The notes under the pieces: model-generated
The model's input: only the letters and a program-made list of their open reading frames with translations
What the model was told of the DNA's origin: nothing
The model's database searches: none
NCBI GenBank assembly: GCA_951640195.1
Contig: OX621176.1
Coordinates: 1-64,000, forward strand
DNA: 64,000 nucleotides
DNA from: Porpolomopsis calyptriformis
Lineage: Eukaryota > Basidiomycota > Agaricomycetes > Agaricales > Hygrophoraceae
Direction of reading: 5' to 3'
Position numbers and translations under genes: made by a program
Shown here: one piece after another, positions 41,568 through 53,653 of the stretch
Position numbering within the stretch: the stretch's first letter is position 1
Layout of the letters: every line of letters starts with the position of its first letter

Positions 41568-43250
41568 TTAAACAAAATCAATCCCCTTCGACCTCGTCCA
41601 ATCGACGATATTCTTCAGCTGCTCGAGCGTGAGGAAGATGAGGATTGTTGTAGGGTTTAGCCGTGTCCAAGCCGGTACCCAGCCCTTAAACATAAACATC
41701 GGTCCTTCCGCCCGCATAGATGTGCGGATAACACCGAGAGTTGACTGTGGGAAAAGTTTCAGTAAAAAAGTAAACGCGGAGGGAAAGGCGAGGCTTGCGT
41801 TTGATCCGGGGCCGGAAGCGTTCATAATTCGACTCTATAATGAGATGAGGCGCTTGAGCTTGACCGAGCTTTGTTATGGTAGAGATGGATGTACCTTTAG
41901 GACATCCGCCGGGGAGCATACTGTCGTTGCGACTGTTCCCTGAAAATAACGAAGGCGTCAAGGCACGGATATACAAAATCACAAAGGAGGCATACTGCAG
42001 CAAAACTGGCTGTAAAATGACAGATAATGTTGTCATCGAAGTATTTAGTATTGAGCAGCTCAGCCTTGAAGTAATCATATCTAGAGTGTGCGCAAGTCAT
42101 TTTCGAACCACACAGGGTGAGTGAAGATAATGACAACGTACGAGGCGAGTTGACTGGCATTCATTAGGACCGAACGAAAGACATTTGGTGTGACTCCTCT
42201 TGCGAGGGAAGAAAAGCCTTCTTCCCGAACCATCTGAAAAAAAATAGGTGATTGGGTGATTAATGAGTAAAAAACGTGTGTTGATGAACAAAATAAGGAG
42301 AAACGCACTCTAAAAAGCGCATCAATGGAGTGTTTGTAGTTGAATCGCTTCTCTGGAGGCTTCGCAAAGTCGCCTTGCATTCGAACCTAAAATAATTAAC
42401 CGATCCACGAGAAGATGGGTGAATCCTCGTGGAAAAATCGTTCACTGCTGACCATGATAATCTCTATGCCATGTCGCAACGATCAGTGGCCGCTCTGGAA
42501 GATATCAGGAACAGCGGACCTCCAGGGTTTCCAACAAAACCTGCGATGCCTCCCGCTAAAACGCGCTTAGACTATAGTGTGTTTCAGTATACAAAAGGTT
42601 CTTACCCATACTTCCCGCAAGGGCCAATTTCCACGCAGGAGAATTCTTACCTATTTGGAAGGTTCAGTTTCTGATCCACAATGAGGTTGAAGCCAGACGA
42701 CTATACCCGCGGAAAGTATCTTTTTGCTCTCCTCGTACGCCCAGAAACGGCACATAGAATAACTCATTTGGCGCAGCCAAGTCCCAGTAATCCCGTCGAA
42801 AAGACCTCGAAAACCTACCGCCAAGAATTACCGACTCCGTAAGTATGATTGATCCTGCAATATAAACTACAATTGAAACATACCAGCTGTCCGGACGGTT
42901 TTCTTTATAGATGCTATCATTCGTTTATCACCGGACGCCTGAAGGCGAACCTTCGTTAAATCTAAAGGGCTAGAGCGAGAGTGCAATTTTCGATGTATAT
43001 TTCCCATCACCGGTGAAACAACAGAACATACTGGGTGATAGAGGCTGCAATGGTCGCCGCGACCCCTGTGCAAAGTCAAGATCCCATACAAAGGGATTGT
43101 AACAAAGACATCATGATCGGAGTATGCGTCAGCGCTTACAGTATTTCGAACAAACTGAAATGCGCACGCACCTCCTAACCAGAATGGATAAGGCTTCTTA
43201 GGAGGAGAGAGCATGACTGGAGCGTCTTGTGGCTCTAAAGTCTTGGACAT
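41568..43250 (-). CDS. dic1: Mitochondrial carrier, dicarboxylate (DIC) type
   Basis: Thirteen exons sum to 303 residues: 43250-43172, 43065-43032, 42969-42884, 42814-42707, 42650-42606, 42555-42520, 42463-42453, 42386-42309, 42233-42142, 42080-41996, 41939-41895, 41834-41799 and 41744-41568. The three carrier signatures are present: H-P-L-D-L-T-K-V-R-L-Q, N-P-G-E-I-I-M-V-R-M-Q-G-D and S-P-A-D-V-L-K-S-R-I-M-N. The contact residues around G-I-T-G-T-W-L-R-Q and R-G-V-T-P-N-V-F-R-S fit the DIC branch, which exchanges malate or succinate for phosphate across the inner membrane. Exon 7 is only 11 nt. The intron after exon 12 starts with GCAAGC, a GC-AG intron. The ATG at 43250 is the first Met after an open TTG-initiated stretch. 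Confidence 0.88.
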
Positions 43251-43446
43251 GATAACAATGCCTGAGTCTAAATCTAGGTCCGATTCACTTGCTGAGACGG
43301 TAGACTTCCAGTGAAGGGGTATCAATTCAAGGAGTCCGGGTTAAGTCTGTAGTGAGATGCCAATGCCAGACCCGCCATTCCGACATGATGAATTGTCACA
43401 TGATATCCATTGTCACGTGTTTCCGACTTTTCAGATTAGCACGAAC
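43251..43446. promoter_or_regulatory. Divergent promoter, carrier and PEX19
   Basis: 196 bp between opposing ATGs. It contains a perfect CACGTG (43414-43419) and a nearby CACATG. Possible shared bHLH site; inference. Confidence 0.35.
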
Positions 43447-44765
43447 ATGACTCCTTCACCAAAGGCTCGCGTTGAAGATGGAGACGACGACCTGGATGAT
43501 CTCGACGGTAAGCCTACATCGTATAAATTCCATACGGAAAATTCAAATCAATGAGACTATATTGCCTTCTATTCACAGACGTCCTCGATCAATTTACACC
43601 TCCACCTCAGGAAAAATCCATGGCAACACCACTCACACCTGTCCTTGCCCAGTCGCAATTAATAGCCCCGGATACGCCCACTGTACCTTTGGCACCACCA
43701 CCCACTGCCGCAACAACAACAACAACCTTCTCGCGAGCTACCACTAGCTCCGATACCACAGCTCCAGGCGGAATCCCATATGACGAGGAGTTGGTTGCAA
43801 AATTTGCAGAGGATTTTGCGGCGGAGCTCTCCAAAGGCATGGAGTCGCTTATGCGTGAGATCGGTGGAAGTGATCCCGGCAGCGTAGTGGAAGAACAGAA
43901 GACGGAAGAACAGAAGCAAAAGGAGCAAGAGCTCCGTGCGGCTTGGGAGGCGATGCTCATACAAGGAATGGGGGAGAATGGGCTGGAGGGGTTGAGCTCA
44001 GAGGTGACAGACAAGAGCGGTGTTGCTGGGGCTGGGAAGGATAAGGAGGGAGGAAGTGGGGAAGTTAAGGCAGGCTTTCAAAATTCCATCAGGCAGGCTA
44101 TGGAAAGGCTGAAAGAGAGCGAGTCTACATTCAAGGTGCGTTCCCCCTCTTACCCTTTCCATCTGCTCTGTAGCGGTCTTTACCACAGGCGGACTCGTCA
44201 TCGAAGAACCCCGGGAATGTTGATGCCGAACCCGTGGATGCATTCCTAGCTAAACTCTCTGACAGTCTTGGTACTGCAGGATCGGAAGAGGAATTAACTG
44301 GTCTGTTAGAGTCAATGATGACTCAGCTAATGAGCAAGGATGTATTATACGATGCACTTAAGGACTTGCATGATAAGGTGAGTTTCCTTACTATATGTCG
44401 AGTGTTATTACACATATTGGGGTCTGCCAGTTCCCTTCCTATCTTGAAGAGCATGCATCAACACTATCGACTGCTGATAAATTGCGGTATAAATCACAAT
44501 TGGACTGTGTTTCGAAAATCATTAAAGCCTTTGACGAGCCGACCTACAGCGACCAGGATGCAGAAGCAACGATGAAGATTGTCAACTTAATGACAGAGGT
44601 ACGCACTTTAGATCACATTGTAACTATCAGGTAACATTATTATAATCTCAGATGCAGTCTTTTGGCTCGCCACCGGCCGAGATCATGGGTCCCATACCCC
44701 CCGAGTTCACTCCAGGACCAGACGGGATGCCCCCGCAGGCCCTTGAAGGATGTGTCATTGTATGA
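43447..44765 (+). CDS. PEX19: Peroxin 19, peroxisomal membrane protein receptor
   Basis: Five exons sum to 362 residues: 43447-43507, 43579-44135, 44189-44377, 44431-44598 and 44652-44765. The N-terminus has the acidic D-D-L-D-D-L-D-D-V-L-D-Q-F that binds PEX3. The C-terminal helical region (Y-L-E-E-H-A-S-T-L, Y-K-S-Q-L-D-C, M-K-I-V-N-L-M-T-E-M-Q-S-F-G-S-P-P-A-E-I) matches the PMP-binding domain. The protein ends P-x-G-M-P-P-Q-A-L-E-G-C-V-I-V: the last four residues, C-V-I-V, are a CaaX box, so farnesylation is expected as in other PEX19 proteins. It is a cytosolic chaperone and import receptor for peroxisomal membrane proteins. Length is normal for fungi. Confidence 0.92.
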
Positions 44766-46540
44766 TAAAGCCCGGCGAACACTGCAAGATAAATTTCATA
44801 CCAATATTCATGGAGGATCTGTAGACCGCCTTTCATTTGTAACCTCGTGATTGGGATTTTACTAATGTATTATGACCGCTTCACTCACGGAATCGGCCAG
44901 TGCCTTTCTCCTGTGCCAGCCGACCTGGAGGTGAATGCAAACACGACCCAAAGGCGCATCCTCTTTCCTCCTGCCTCCGGTATCTCGCTCTCTACTCTCC
45001 AAGAAGCTGGATGTCCCTATTTGAATTTCATCGCACCGATTTCTACAAAATTGACCCCCTGTCGTCTCTGCTGAGGATGTTTCGACTTCATCCCAGAGAA
45101 GGCAGATCCAGATGACCGAGATGACATCTATATCGAATCCGGTCTAATACGACTCCCCCACTGTTATCGATCACATAACCAACTTTTGGCTGTCAGGATA
45201 TGTTATGTTATTTATCCCTTGAACAAATGATTACGGGTTCACATTCACCTCCGCATTCATAGAGAAGCCAGAAACTCACTTTTTTCTATCACCAGAATGA
45301 CTGAGGGTCACCTTCCACCTCTGCAATCTTGGCTCTGGTCACCACCTGCATCAAGACCATGACCTGTGTAAGAGACCAGTGTGGAGAAGGCTACAGGTGC
45401 ACCATAACCTTCTCCACGCCACCATCTTTTATGCAACTCTGCAACATGCTTGTCAAATGCAACTTGGGACAAAGATCGTATCCCCACAGGGTGGTTGTGA
45501 CTGGACAATGAGGCCTCATTCATTCATTATCAGCCATAGCCTCCTTAATTGAGCCAAGAGAGGCGGAAGAACTGGAATCCAGCACAACAGATGATGACTC
45601 ACTCTCATTCAAATTGTTGCAGTGAGTCGATGAGACAAGATTCAACGAGCGTTCGGTTTCAACGTAGCTAGTGGCGCTGGGGTGAGGTTAGGGTGTGGGG
45701 CGACTGCATCCAGTTTGAGAACTCTAACCATGGCGTCCCATTTGGAGACGCCCGACTACGATGCAGTGTGGATTCATCCAACTAGTCGTTTCGTCCGATG
45801 ATGGTAGTCTCTCCAGCCAAAACAGAAGCGCACAGCAAGCAAGTAAACGGTACGTCCTTCAAGCCAACATTGTTCTAATTCAGACTTTTATGGAGGACTG
45901 GGTGGATGTGTTTCAGGGGCAAACATCGGCCTCGGGTTATGTAAGTCCCCATCGAGCTCTGGGAGTAATGGCACCACCATTGGTCGGTCGGTTTTCATCC
46001 AGGGTACTCCGTCTTTTTTTCTCTTCACGGTTTTTTTTGGTCGGATTGGTTCGCCCGACCCCTCGGTCGAGCGACAAATGAATGATAAAAGACGGGGACA
46101 TCCGGATTGAAGAAGTCGTTACTAGAGATGTGAGTTCAAAAGAAGATTTCGATGGGGATGGCGTGTTTGAAGGAGACAAGGCGCGATTAAGCTGAGGCGG
46201 CAAGGGTTGTTTGGGCTGGAATGCATGTTGCCTGGAACGTACCTTGGATATTGACCACTGCGCACATGATTCGGATGGGTTTGGTGTTGACGTTGAGGAC
46301 GCTAATGGTAGGCGCCAGCCTTAAGCACCGTTTCGATTTAAATTGACGTACTTCCCACCCAGACCTTCGAGTAGTGCTCTCTAGAGCCGCCTTGAATGCT
46401 ATCAACGGGTTGAACTCACGCTAAATCGACATGCCTCGATCAATAGGCAAGCTTTGCTTCGAATTGTAACGGCAGAGGCAAGTCACGGTGAATGTTCCTC
46501 ATCTTCCCGACGCTGATTAATCAGCTTCGCAGTTGCAACT
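44766..46540. other. Poorly coding stretch with a possible small gene
   Basis: Nothing convincing from 44766 to 45730. On the plus strand a possible small gene may begin at the ATG at 45733 (M-A-S-H-L-E-T-P-D-Y-D-A-V-W-I-H). A middle piece would be M-E-D-W-V-D-V-F-Q-G-Q (about 45888-45940). The end would be an acidic I-R-I-E-E-V-V-T-R-D-V and F-E-G-D-K-A-R-L-S-stop at about 46193. I could not find splice sites that join these in phase. A minus-strand frame at 46187-46405 (A-P-T-I-S-V-L-N-V-N-T) is an alternative. Confidence 0.25.
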
Positions 46541-47357
46541 ATGGCCACTATCAAAGTAGGTGATACGATACCCAAAGGCACTTTCACGAACGTCGCTTGG
46601 ACGCCAGAACTTGAGGACAAGGCGCGCATTTCACCCTATGCTGATTGTTTTCTGAATTCTTACACTCGTTTCCCTTGGTAAGCTTGCTTGCGGCGTTGGT
46701 GAGTGCAGATTAGGTTGTGATACTAACCAGACATGATCTACGAATATTAGCCAGAAAGATTTCCACCGACGACTGGAAAGGCAAGAAAGTTGTCGTATTT
46801 GCCGTTCCGGGCGCCTTCACGGTCAGCGCCATATAATAGTCTTGACTAAACTTAATCTGTTTTCGATCTAATCTTTATTCTTTATTCTCTTAATTCTAGC
46901 CGACATGCCATGTGAACCATCTTCCGCCCTACCTCGAGCAATTTGATAAATTCAAGGCCAAAGGAGTGGATATCATCTCTGTGGTCTCAGCCAACGACCA
47001 CTGGGTACTATCTGGATGGTTGCGGTTCGAAGGCGCCGAGGATAAGGTAAATAAACTATCACACCTTGTCGAGAAAGTGCTAAGAATAGGGGTAATAGAT
47101 CATTGGTATCTCCGATTTCAACGCTCAGTGGTCCAAATCCATGGGGCTTGACGTTGACTTGTCGCCCCACGGATTGGGTATCCGCACCGCTCGCTACGCC
47201 ATCATTCTCGATGACCTTGTCGTTAAATATGTCGAGGTATGACCATCTGACCAATTCCCTCACATCTCTTAACGTTCTGATGTCTCATCACCAAAAGGTG
47301 GAAACCGCTCCAGGGGTGAGTGTGTCTGGCGCGGAAGCTGTATTGGCACGGTTGTGA
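46541..47357 (+). CDS. Peroxiredoxin, Ahp1/Prx5 (PMP20) type
   Basis: Six exons sum to 170 residues: 46541-46621, 46683-46698 (16 nt), 46751-46821, 46900-47046, 47099-47236 and 47298-47357. The peroxidatic Cys is in P-G-A-F-T-P-T-C-H-V-N-H-L-P-P-Y. The family core continues with V-S-A-N-D, A-Q-W-S-K-S-M-G and R-T-A-R-Y-A-I-I-L-D-D. It reduces hydrogen and alkyl peroxides with thioredoxin or glutathione. The final tripeptide A-R-L fits the PTS1 consensus, so peroxisomal import is likely, as for fungal PMP20 proteins. The first intron appears to be GC-AG (GCGCGC...AAG), chosen because it restores L-A-C-G-V in the right place. The family is known for fungal allergens. Confidence 0.88.
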
Positions 47358-47504
47358 TCCCTGTGACGAAAAGTTACCGCGGTCAGCAGATAGAAAATCA
47401 ACAAAGAAACCACAAATTCTGTTCCCATGTACGTATATGCCCTACATAAGTTATCAAAGTGTGAAGCTACTCGTACATACAAATGCGGCCATATAGTCCG
47501 CAAT

Positions 47505-49969
47505 CTAAGCCCACGGGTTCTCAGATGCATCGCGTACGTTATACGCATCCAAACCTTCGCCAGTTGTCTGGTGATCGTCTGCCTCCAGCGATGACCGTTC
47601 CGGTTGCAATTTCTCAGAAGAGGCAATGCCCTCCGCACCTTCATTCGTATCATCCACAGTATCCATGTTACCTTCCCTTGTATCTCTTCTCTCGCTTTGT
47701 TCTCGACCTTCAGACGTAATGTTCGTACCGGGAGAGATAAACTCTCGTCGATACATCTTCTTAAAAGCCGTTCCCCGAACGGTAGGTTCGCCTTTTCTCC
47801 GTTCTCTCGTTCTTTCCTCTTCCGTCGCTTGTCCGTCCTCCACTACCAGGTCAACAGCATCAGATGGGAGCGTCGGGACAGATTGCGTTCGTGAGTGCGT
47901 CCGCGACCCAGGCAATGGGGGTGATCGTGTACTCAGATTCCGGGAACTGCTGCTGCTTTCAACTCGGGACGAGGGACCTGATTCTGGAGAGGGTTCCGAG
48001 CCCTTACCCCGGAGATGCGACGACCGAAGTTGTGAGCTTGAAGGTGAAATTTGAGAGGTGACCTTTGTCCATTTCAACCTCACATCGCCGGTATCCATGG
48101 GAGGTATTCGATCCTGCTCGAAATCGATGGTATATTCGCCGAAGCGACCATCCCGCCTATTGATCTCTATGATGTTACCACCGCCTCTCTTCTTGCCCTT
48201 TCCTTCATCGGCGTTCCGCGGATGTGTCCCAACGGCGCCATAACCTTCCCATGCCGGGCTGTCCCTCCGATCCAGAGCGATCCGACCTTTTGCCCCTCGA
48301 ATAGGCGAAAACCACGCTCCTCGCTCGTCTCTCAACACTCGTTCTTCCTCGTCCCACATCGTCGTCCTCGCAAACTCTGAACTTACATCGATGCAAGGGT
48401 AATTGTAGTCCCCGAACAGGTACTTCCTGCTATGACTGAACAGTTCCTCGTCCCCATCTTCCAGGTCCCCAAATGGTAGCTCGAATCCACCATCTACGTT
48501 ATGTCTCCCAGAAACATCACCTTCTTCTTCGTCAGCCAGGTTGGGCGATATAGGACTCGACAACAAAGGCGCATGAAGTTCCCCTTCTTGGCCTGCTACA
48601 ATCCCTCGCTTGTCACCTCGTTCTGCCCAACTTGCTGTATCCGTTCCTTGGGTGGGCTTTGGCAGCCAATACTTCCTCTTCCCGCCCTTGCTATACCTGA
48701 GCCCTGCCCTGATCCGCCGCTCCCTCCCAACACCTTGATGCATATACCCGTCCGCAGGTTCAAATTCACGATAATTCATTCCTTTTCCCTTCAAAGTCGC
48801 CTTGGAATCCTCCAATACGTCCTTGAATCCGAATGCATCCTTGAACGCGTAGTACATTGGCATCCGAGCGACGAAACAGAGCTTCGGGTCGATGTAGTCG
48901 GTATGCGAAAAAGCGTACATGTGTGCTATCGCGAAAAGAGGCATTTCGATGCAGATGAGTGTGTCCGTGAGTCCTAACGAGATGTGTTCGCTGTCTGTGT
49001 ACGGCCCGAGCTTGGTAATCACTCCCGTCGCCACGAGAATCGAAATGGCAAGAGATTGCCAGAACGAGAAAAAAAGAATACCCTTGACGCAAAGGAATTT
49101 TGGGATCGGTCTAGAAGAACGTCAGACCATGGAAGAAGGGTCAGGAGTTCACTTACCTGAAAGCTTTCAAGTCGCTGTTGATACACAGCCAGAACATCCC
49201 AAGACAGTAAAGCGCCAGACAAATACTGATGTTGTATACAATAGTAACATAGAGATATCCTGAGGTCCGGCTGAAATCGCCCTCTTTGTATTTACCAGTT
49301 GCTTTCAGAATCAAAGTGACAATGGCAAGCACTGGCTTGACTTGAACGTATTCTGCGAGAATCAAATGAAGGTCAGTACGATGAACAGGAACGACGGGCA
49401 TAGCACATACGGAAAATCCCTCGTTTCAAAAACAGGAAAGTTTGTGGATCGCTTGGGTCGATCTCGTTCTGGAAAATGTTGACGGGGAAAACAGGTACTT
49501 TGGGCGGTCGCCCGTGTAAGAGGATGAGAAGTGACCGTTCGCCGCCTAGATAGGAGAGCAGAAGACTAAAGAAGCAGTATATGACGAAAGCCTCACACTC
49601 ATGTTGATAACTTGTGAATTAAACAAAAAATGATATAAGCACACCTCGTAAATATCGCGGATAACGTCAATGACAAATGCCGCTTCAAGGGAGAACAAAG
49701 CTATAAGGGAAGATATTCCATAGAGCGGCACCATAACCATGATTCGTACAACCATTCTGGAGTAAATCAGTTAAAACTGTACGGAAACCAAGAGAAGAAC
49801 AAGTTAACCTCTGCAAGACGGGTTTGCGGTAGTTCTTGAGTTGCAGATGGATGGACATTGCCGATATTAGGACTGCAACCAGTGTAGAGATCGCAGCCAA
49901 TGTGAGCACCGCGGTTGGCAAGCTGGACCCAGCCCCCGAGCCTACATTCAAATCTGCGGATTCGTTCAT
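47505..49969 (-). CDS. TMEM184 / organic solute transporter Ost-alpha family membrane protein
   Basis: Five exons sum to 751 residues: 49969-49809, 49756-49645, 49591-49411, 49352-49157 and 49110-47505. About seven hydrophobic segments lie in the first ~330 residues. Family blocks are H-L-x-L-K-N-Y-R-K-P-V-L-Q-R, R-I-M-V-M-V-P-L-Y-G-I-S-S, Q-Y-V-Q-V-K-P-V-L-A-I and P-I-P-K-F-L-C-V-K-G-I-L-F-F-S-F-W-Q. The C-terminal ~420 residues are a cytosolic, Ser/Glu-rich tail with no domain I recognise, which is long but usual in fungi. In fungi these proteins sit in vacuolar or endosomal membranes; transport activity is not established. It shares a 248-bp divergent upstream region with the gene at 50218. 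Confidence 0.85.
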
Positions 49970-50217
49970 CGTTGCCCTTGGCAGAAGAGTTGATTATGTA
50001 AGTACAACAGTCTTCATCCAGTCATTACTTAGGATGCGTGATACGATGCCCGCCCTAACGCTATCGCAGAAAGCAAATGGCCACGAAAAGCGACTCGTTG
50101 AATTGAATATTCGAGTCTGGCTTTCATTTGACGACCTGGTCAGCCCACTTGGTCCAGGTCCTAATAACGCATAACTTCTGGTCTGCCCCACCTTTCTTCT
50201 GCTCACCCTCCAAAGTC

Positions 50218-51369
50218 ATGAACCTGACGCCAGTTCGTAAACCGTTTCTCAAACTCGGCTTGTTCAGACCCCTCAAAACTTTGGGCAAGCGAGGACGCGG
50301 AGACTCGAGTACGAAACATACCCCCAAGACCGAGCAAATACCGCAAGAAGCTAAATCACGTCGAAGGCCCGCTCGTGTTTCGGCATCCCAGAAACCTGCA
50401 TGCCTGGCGTTGCAGAACGAAGACTCCACCGAAGATGTCGTCATAATCACCACGCTCGACAGCATCCCTTTCTGTTGTCACGAAGACCTCCTCACCATGT
50501 CTCGGGAACAACTCATTTCTGTCGCTCTCACCCTAAACGAAAAGCTCCCCGCCGCCTTGAAGATCGACGTTAGCAGCCACAGCCCAGATGCACTCATCCG
50601 CAACTCTATCGAGCTCGTTGTAGGCCTCAGAGGCGAGGTTCCTCCCGCACCTAAAGCAGTCCGACTGCATTCGGACTCGGGATTGCGGAAGATGGACATC
50701 AACAAGAGTCCGCCCACCAGCCCTCTGGCTACGAGAACTCGCTCTCGTGACTTGTGCATGTCTCTTGGAAGCCTAAGACTTGCGAAACTTGACGAAGAAG
50801 ATGAAGATGCTATGCTGATTGACAGACCATCTAAGAGGAGGAAAGTTTCCACCAATGTCCTCGATGTAACCCCACCGAAACTCCCACCTCCCGAGACCAT
50901 CAGTAACATATTCAGCACACCCACACCTCTTCACCGAAATCGTATGTTTCGTGCTCAGTCTCAGAGAGTAGCGCCGTCAGGCTTCCCAAATCCCAAAAAG
51001 GTTTCTCGATCTTACAGCCAGCACGAGCAACTCTCGGCCGAGGGTATGGAGAGGCACCTGCAGTCTACCTACGCCGTTATTACCCATCCCCGCTACCGTC
51101 GCAAGGAAAGACGATTGACCACAGTGACTAGCTCCCAGCTACCCAAATGCGTCACGCCTGGTAATATTGACGGAGCATTTGTTAACAACAACGAAGAGGG
51201 TTTTACTAGCAAAAACTTGGCCACGATGGGATCGGTTCCAGTATGAAGACCGCGAACCTCTCTTCCCAAAGCCAACCTTCCAAACGTCTGGCTGGAAAAG
51301 GGGATCAATCTAGATGAGGATGGTGAGATCATTGTCGGCGGGTCAGCAATAGACGTTTGCAATCTTTGA
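50218..51369 (+). CDS. Agaricomycete hypothetical protein, disordered
   Basis: The main frame runs from the ATG at 50218 to a TGA at 51246. That stop is followed, in the same frame, by 40 sense codons that look conserved in style (N-L-P-N-V-W-L-E-K-G-I-N-L-D-E-D-G-E-I-I-V-G). An intron 51200-51271 (GTTTTA...AAAG) would remove the stop and give 359 residues in two exons (50218-51199, 51272-51369). The protein is basic, Ser/Pro-rich and mostly disordered, with a P-S-K-R-R-K-V segment that looks like a nuclear localisation signal. The only ordered-looking part is S-R-E-Q-L-I-S-V-A-L-T-L-N-E-K-L-P. Function unknown. Confidence 0.55.
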
Positions 51370-51490
51370 ATGTAGGGCCAGAGTAGATATTGGAGAATTT
51401 TATGATCTTGTGGTTACAGTTTATAATCATTGAAAGTGCCCGTTGCCGTAACTACATTTTCACACCACCGCTTGATACCCACGATATAGA

Positions 51491-52825
51491 ATGTCCCTAC
51501 ACATCCACGAGTATCTCAATCGGCAGTCCGACTTTGCAAAATCAATCCTCAAGAGATACGTAATCCCAGCACAGCATGTTCCCAACCAGTATCTATCCTT
51601 TCGCAGCCGCCGATAACTGTCCGGTCTCTAACTTCTCGTTGGATCAGTTCCTCATCTTCACTCACGGATCTCGATGAGAACGTCGAAAAGCAAAAAATGA
51701 TACGCTGTTTCAAGGAAACCCCCCGACACGACCTCATTACTGACTTGCTCTCGAAGCATGATACTGGTTTCAATGCTTTTATTACTCATCTAGACAGATC
51801 CCCCATTCCCACTAAAATGTGAGCGCCCTTAGTAACTCGAGCATCGCTGGTATGCGAAACCTCTAACTTGGATTTCCATTGGTAGAACAGCCTTCCTGAT
51901 TACCTCGATCGTCTTGGCTCCTTTTATTGCTTGGGTTTTGTGGAGGGTTCAAGCAAGTCCATATTACTTTGTGTCTGGCGACTTCGAAGTTCCAAAATTG
52001 AAATCCGGTGTCGCGTGGTATTGGAAGCCTTTTCATTTAGCAATCGACTCCTTCACCTGGAAATATATCTGGCCTCCGGTCCAACGGTTTTTAACCGGCG
52101 AACTTTTGTTCCGCTTACGCTTTGGATTTCGAACGGTAGAGATTATTTTCAGGGAGCCAAAGGGCTGGATTCGGCTCAAAAACTTGCCGGAGGACCTGAA
52201 ATACCAGGCATGCTGGGAAAACTTCCATCGCGCCCTAAGCCCCAGCGAGGTGTATCACACGACGGGATCCGGCAGCTCCCTCAGAGGCTTTTGGAGTCTG
52301 AACTATTCAGCAACCCTTGACGCCCATCGTTGCATAGAAAAAGGAGACATTCGCCCCAAAACTTGGGATTTCAGTGTGTGGATGAGCGATGGCACAGATT
52401 GGTTTGTCTGGCGTTTGTGGAGAGCATACGATATGGACATGATTCGGAAGGGAACCGTAATGTTCCAGGTCAGGCTACTGCCAGCAACCGATATGGCTAC
52501 TGACTCTTATTTGTGTTCACACTTGCAGAATAGACTAAAGGAGCTTGGCAAGGCCTCACTTTTCGAGCAATGGCAGATGATGAAAGAATCCGATCCCGGA
52601 ACTACACCCCTTAGCGGAAAGCCCATCTTTTTGATAGAGGACCTATTCCGGCGCCACGGCCTCGATTACTTCAACATTTGGTTCGAAATTTTGCAGACCT
52701 CGACGCGCCAAATCGCGTTGACAGTGCCGATCACAATTTCGACGTTGACGCTTATCTCCGTCCAGCACAAAAATGGAGTAACCCTACCCTTTCCATATTC
52801 CGGGATTCAATTGCACCTTTTCTAA
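51491..52825 (+). CDS. Hypothetical membrane-anchored protein; 3' end unresolved
   Basis: Exons 51491-51559, 51607-51818, 51886-52468 and 52529-52825 sum to 386 residues. A soluble N-terminal part is followed by a transmembrane segment (T-A-F-L-I-T-S-I-V-L-A-P-F-I-A-W-V-L-W) and a large, Trp-rich domain (W-Y-W-K-P-F-H, G-F-W-S-L-N-Y, W-R-L-W-R-A-Y-D-M-D-M-I). I do not recognise the family. The end is doubtful. From about 52670 an overlapping frame gives a more protein-like continuation with a second hydrophobic segment (S-I-A-P-F-L-M-I-I-V-W-I-A-M-S). A third reads into an acidic end (D-D-S-D-D-E-L-L-D-I-V-V) stopping at 53101. No normal intron links them, so a frameshift is possible. Confidence 0.5.
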
Positions 52826-53653
52826 TGATCATCGTTTGGATTGCTATGTCGCGGGGTCTGGTGTGGCTTGAGGCAAGGGTGAGGGCTTGGAAAATTTCCG
52901 CGTAGCACACGATCCGACTCCCATTCGGCTGGTGACCGACGTACCACCTTCTCCGTGCTCTCTGTTGGAGTACATAATGCGTATCTCCCTCTATTAAACA
53001 ATTCGGAAGGCTTTGACGACTCTGACGATGAGCTGCTAGATATTGTTGTAACGATCAACTTGAAGAGCTCCTCAATGACAGGGCCGGAAGGCAATTGGTA
53101 AAGTATTTTCTAAGTACATCAGGCGTGATGACGAGGTCTTTGTATTGCTTCAAAACTTGGTACACAGGTCCAACTTCAGCTCGGTGACATGATCGAGCGT
53201 CCACATGTCAATGAACCGTTCTTCGCAGGTCTCCAAATACTGGTGCTATTATAAACATGCGGAAACCGATTTTATGAAGCCTAAAATTCAGATTCTCGTT
53301 CATGTGGTTTAAAAGTTAAATGTGTGGTAATGACGTAATAATATACGCGCTCACGTCGAGCCAAAACAGTCAGAAATGGCTACTTTCGCCGTTTTTTATG
53401 CCGCAGAGTCTTGAATGAGGCTTGGTATGGAGTGTAGAATAGCGGACTTTCTGCCGTCCATGGGCGCTCCCTAACTCGGAGGTGATTGACAGGCGAGTAC
53501 GCTGATCACCGACTGATGGTCCCTTTTTCGAGCAGAGCCGCTGCCATGCTTGTGTCACATGGTTACGCGGCGCATTGATCTCACATTCCAGAAAACAGAG
53601 AGGCTGTGAGTGAGCTTTGACGCTCAGTTCAGTTATCCCCCCACAAACTAATC
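52826..53653. other. Possible 3' end of previous gene, then intergenic
   Basis: 52826-53101 may encode the true C-terminus of the preceding gene in a shifted frame. The remainder is non-coding. No other feature seen. Confidence 0.35.

Noticed and set aside
52680..52695. 16-nt GT-AG segment that would join the two frames of the membrane-anchored hypothetical gene
   Set aside because: It is far shorter than any plausible spliceosomal intron here (shortest accepted is 38 nt), so I reported an unresolved end instead.
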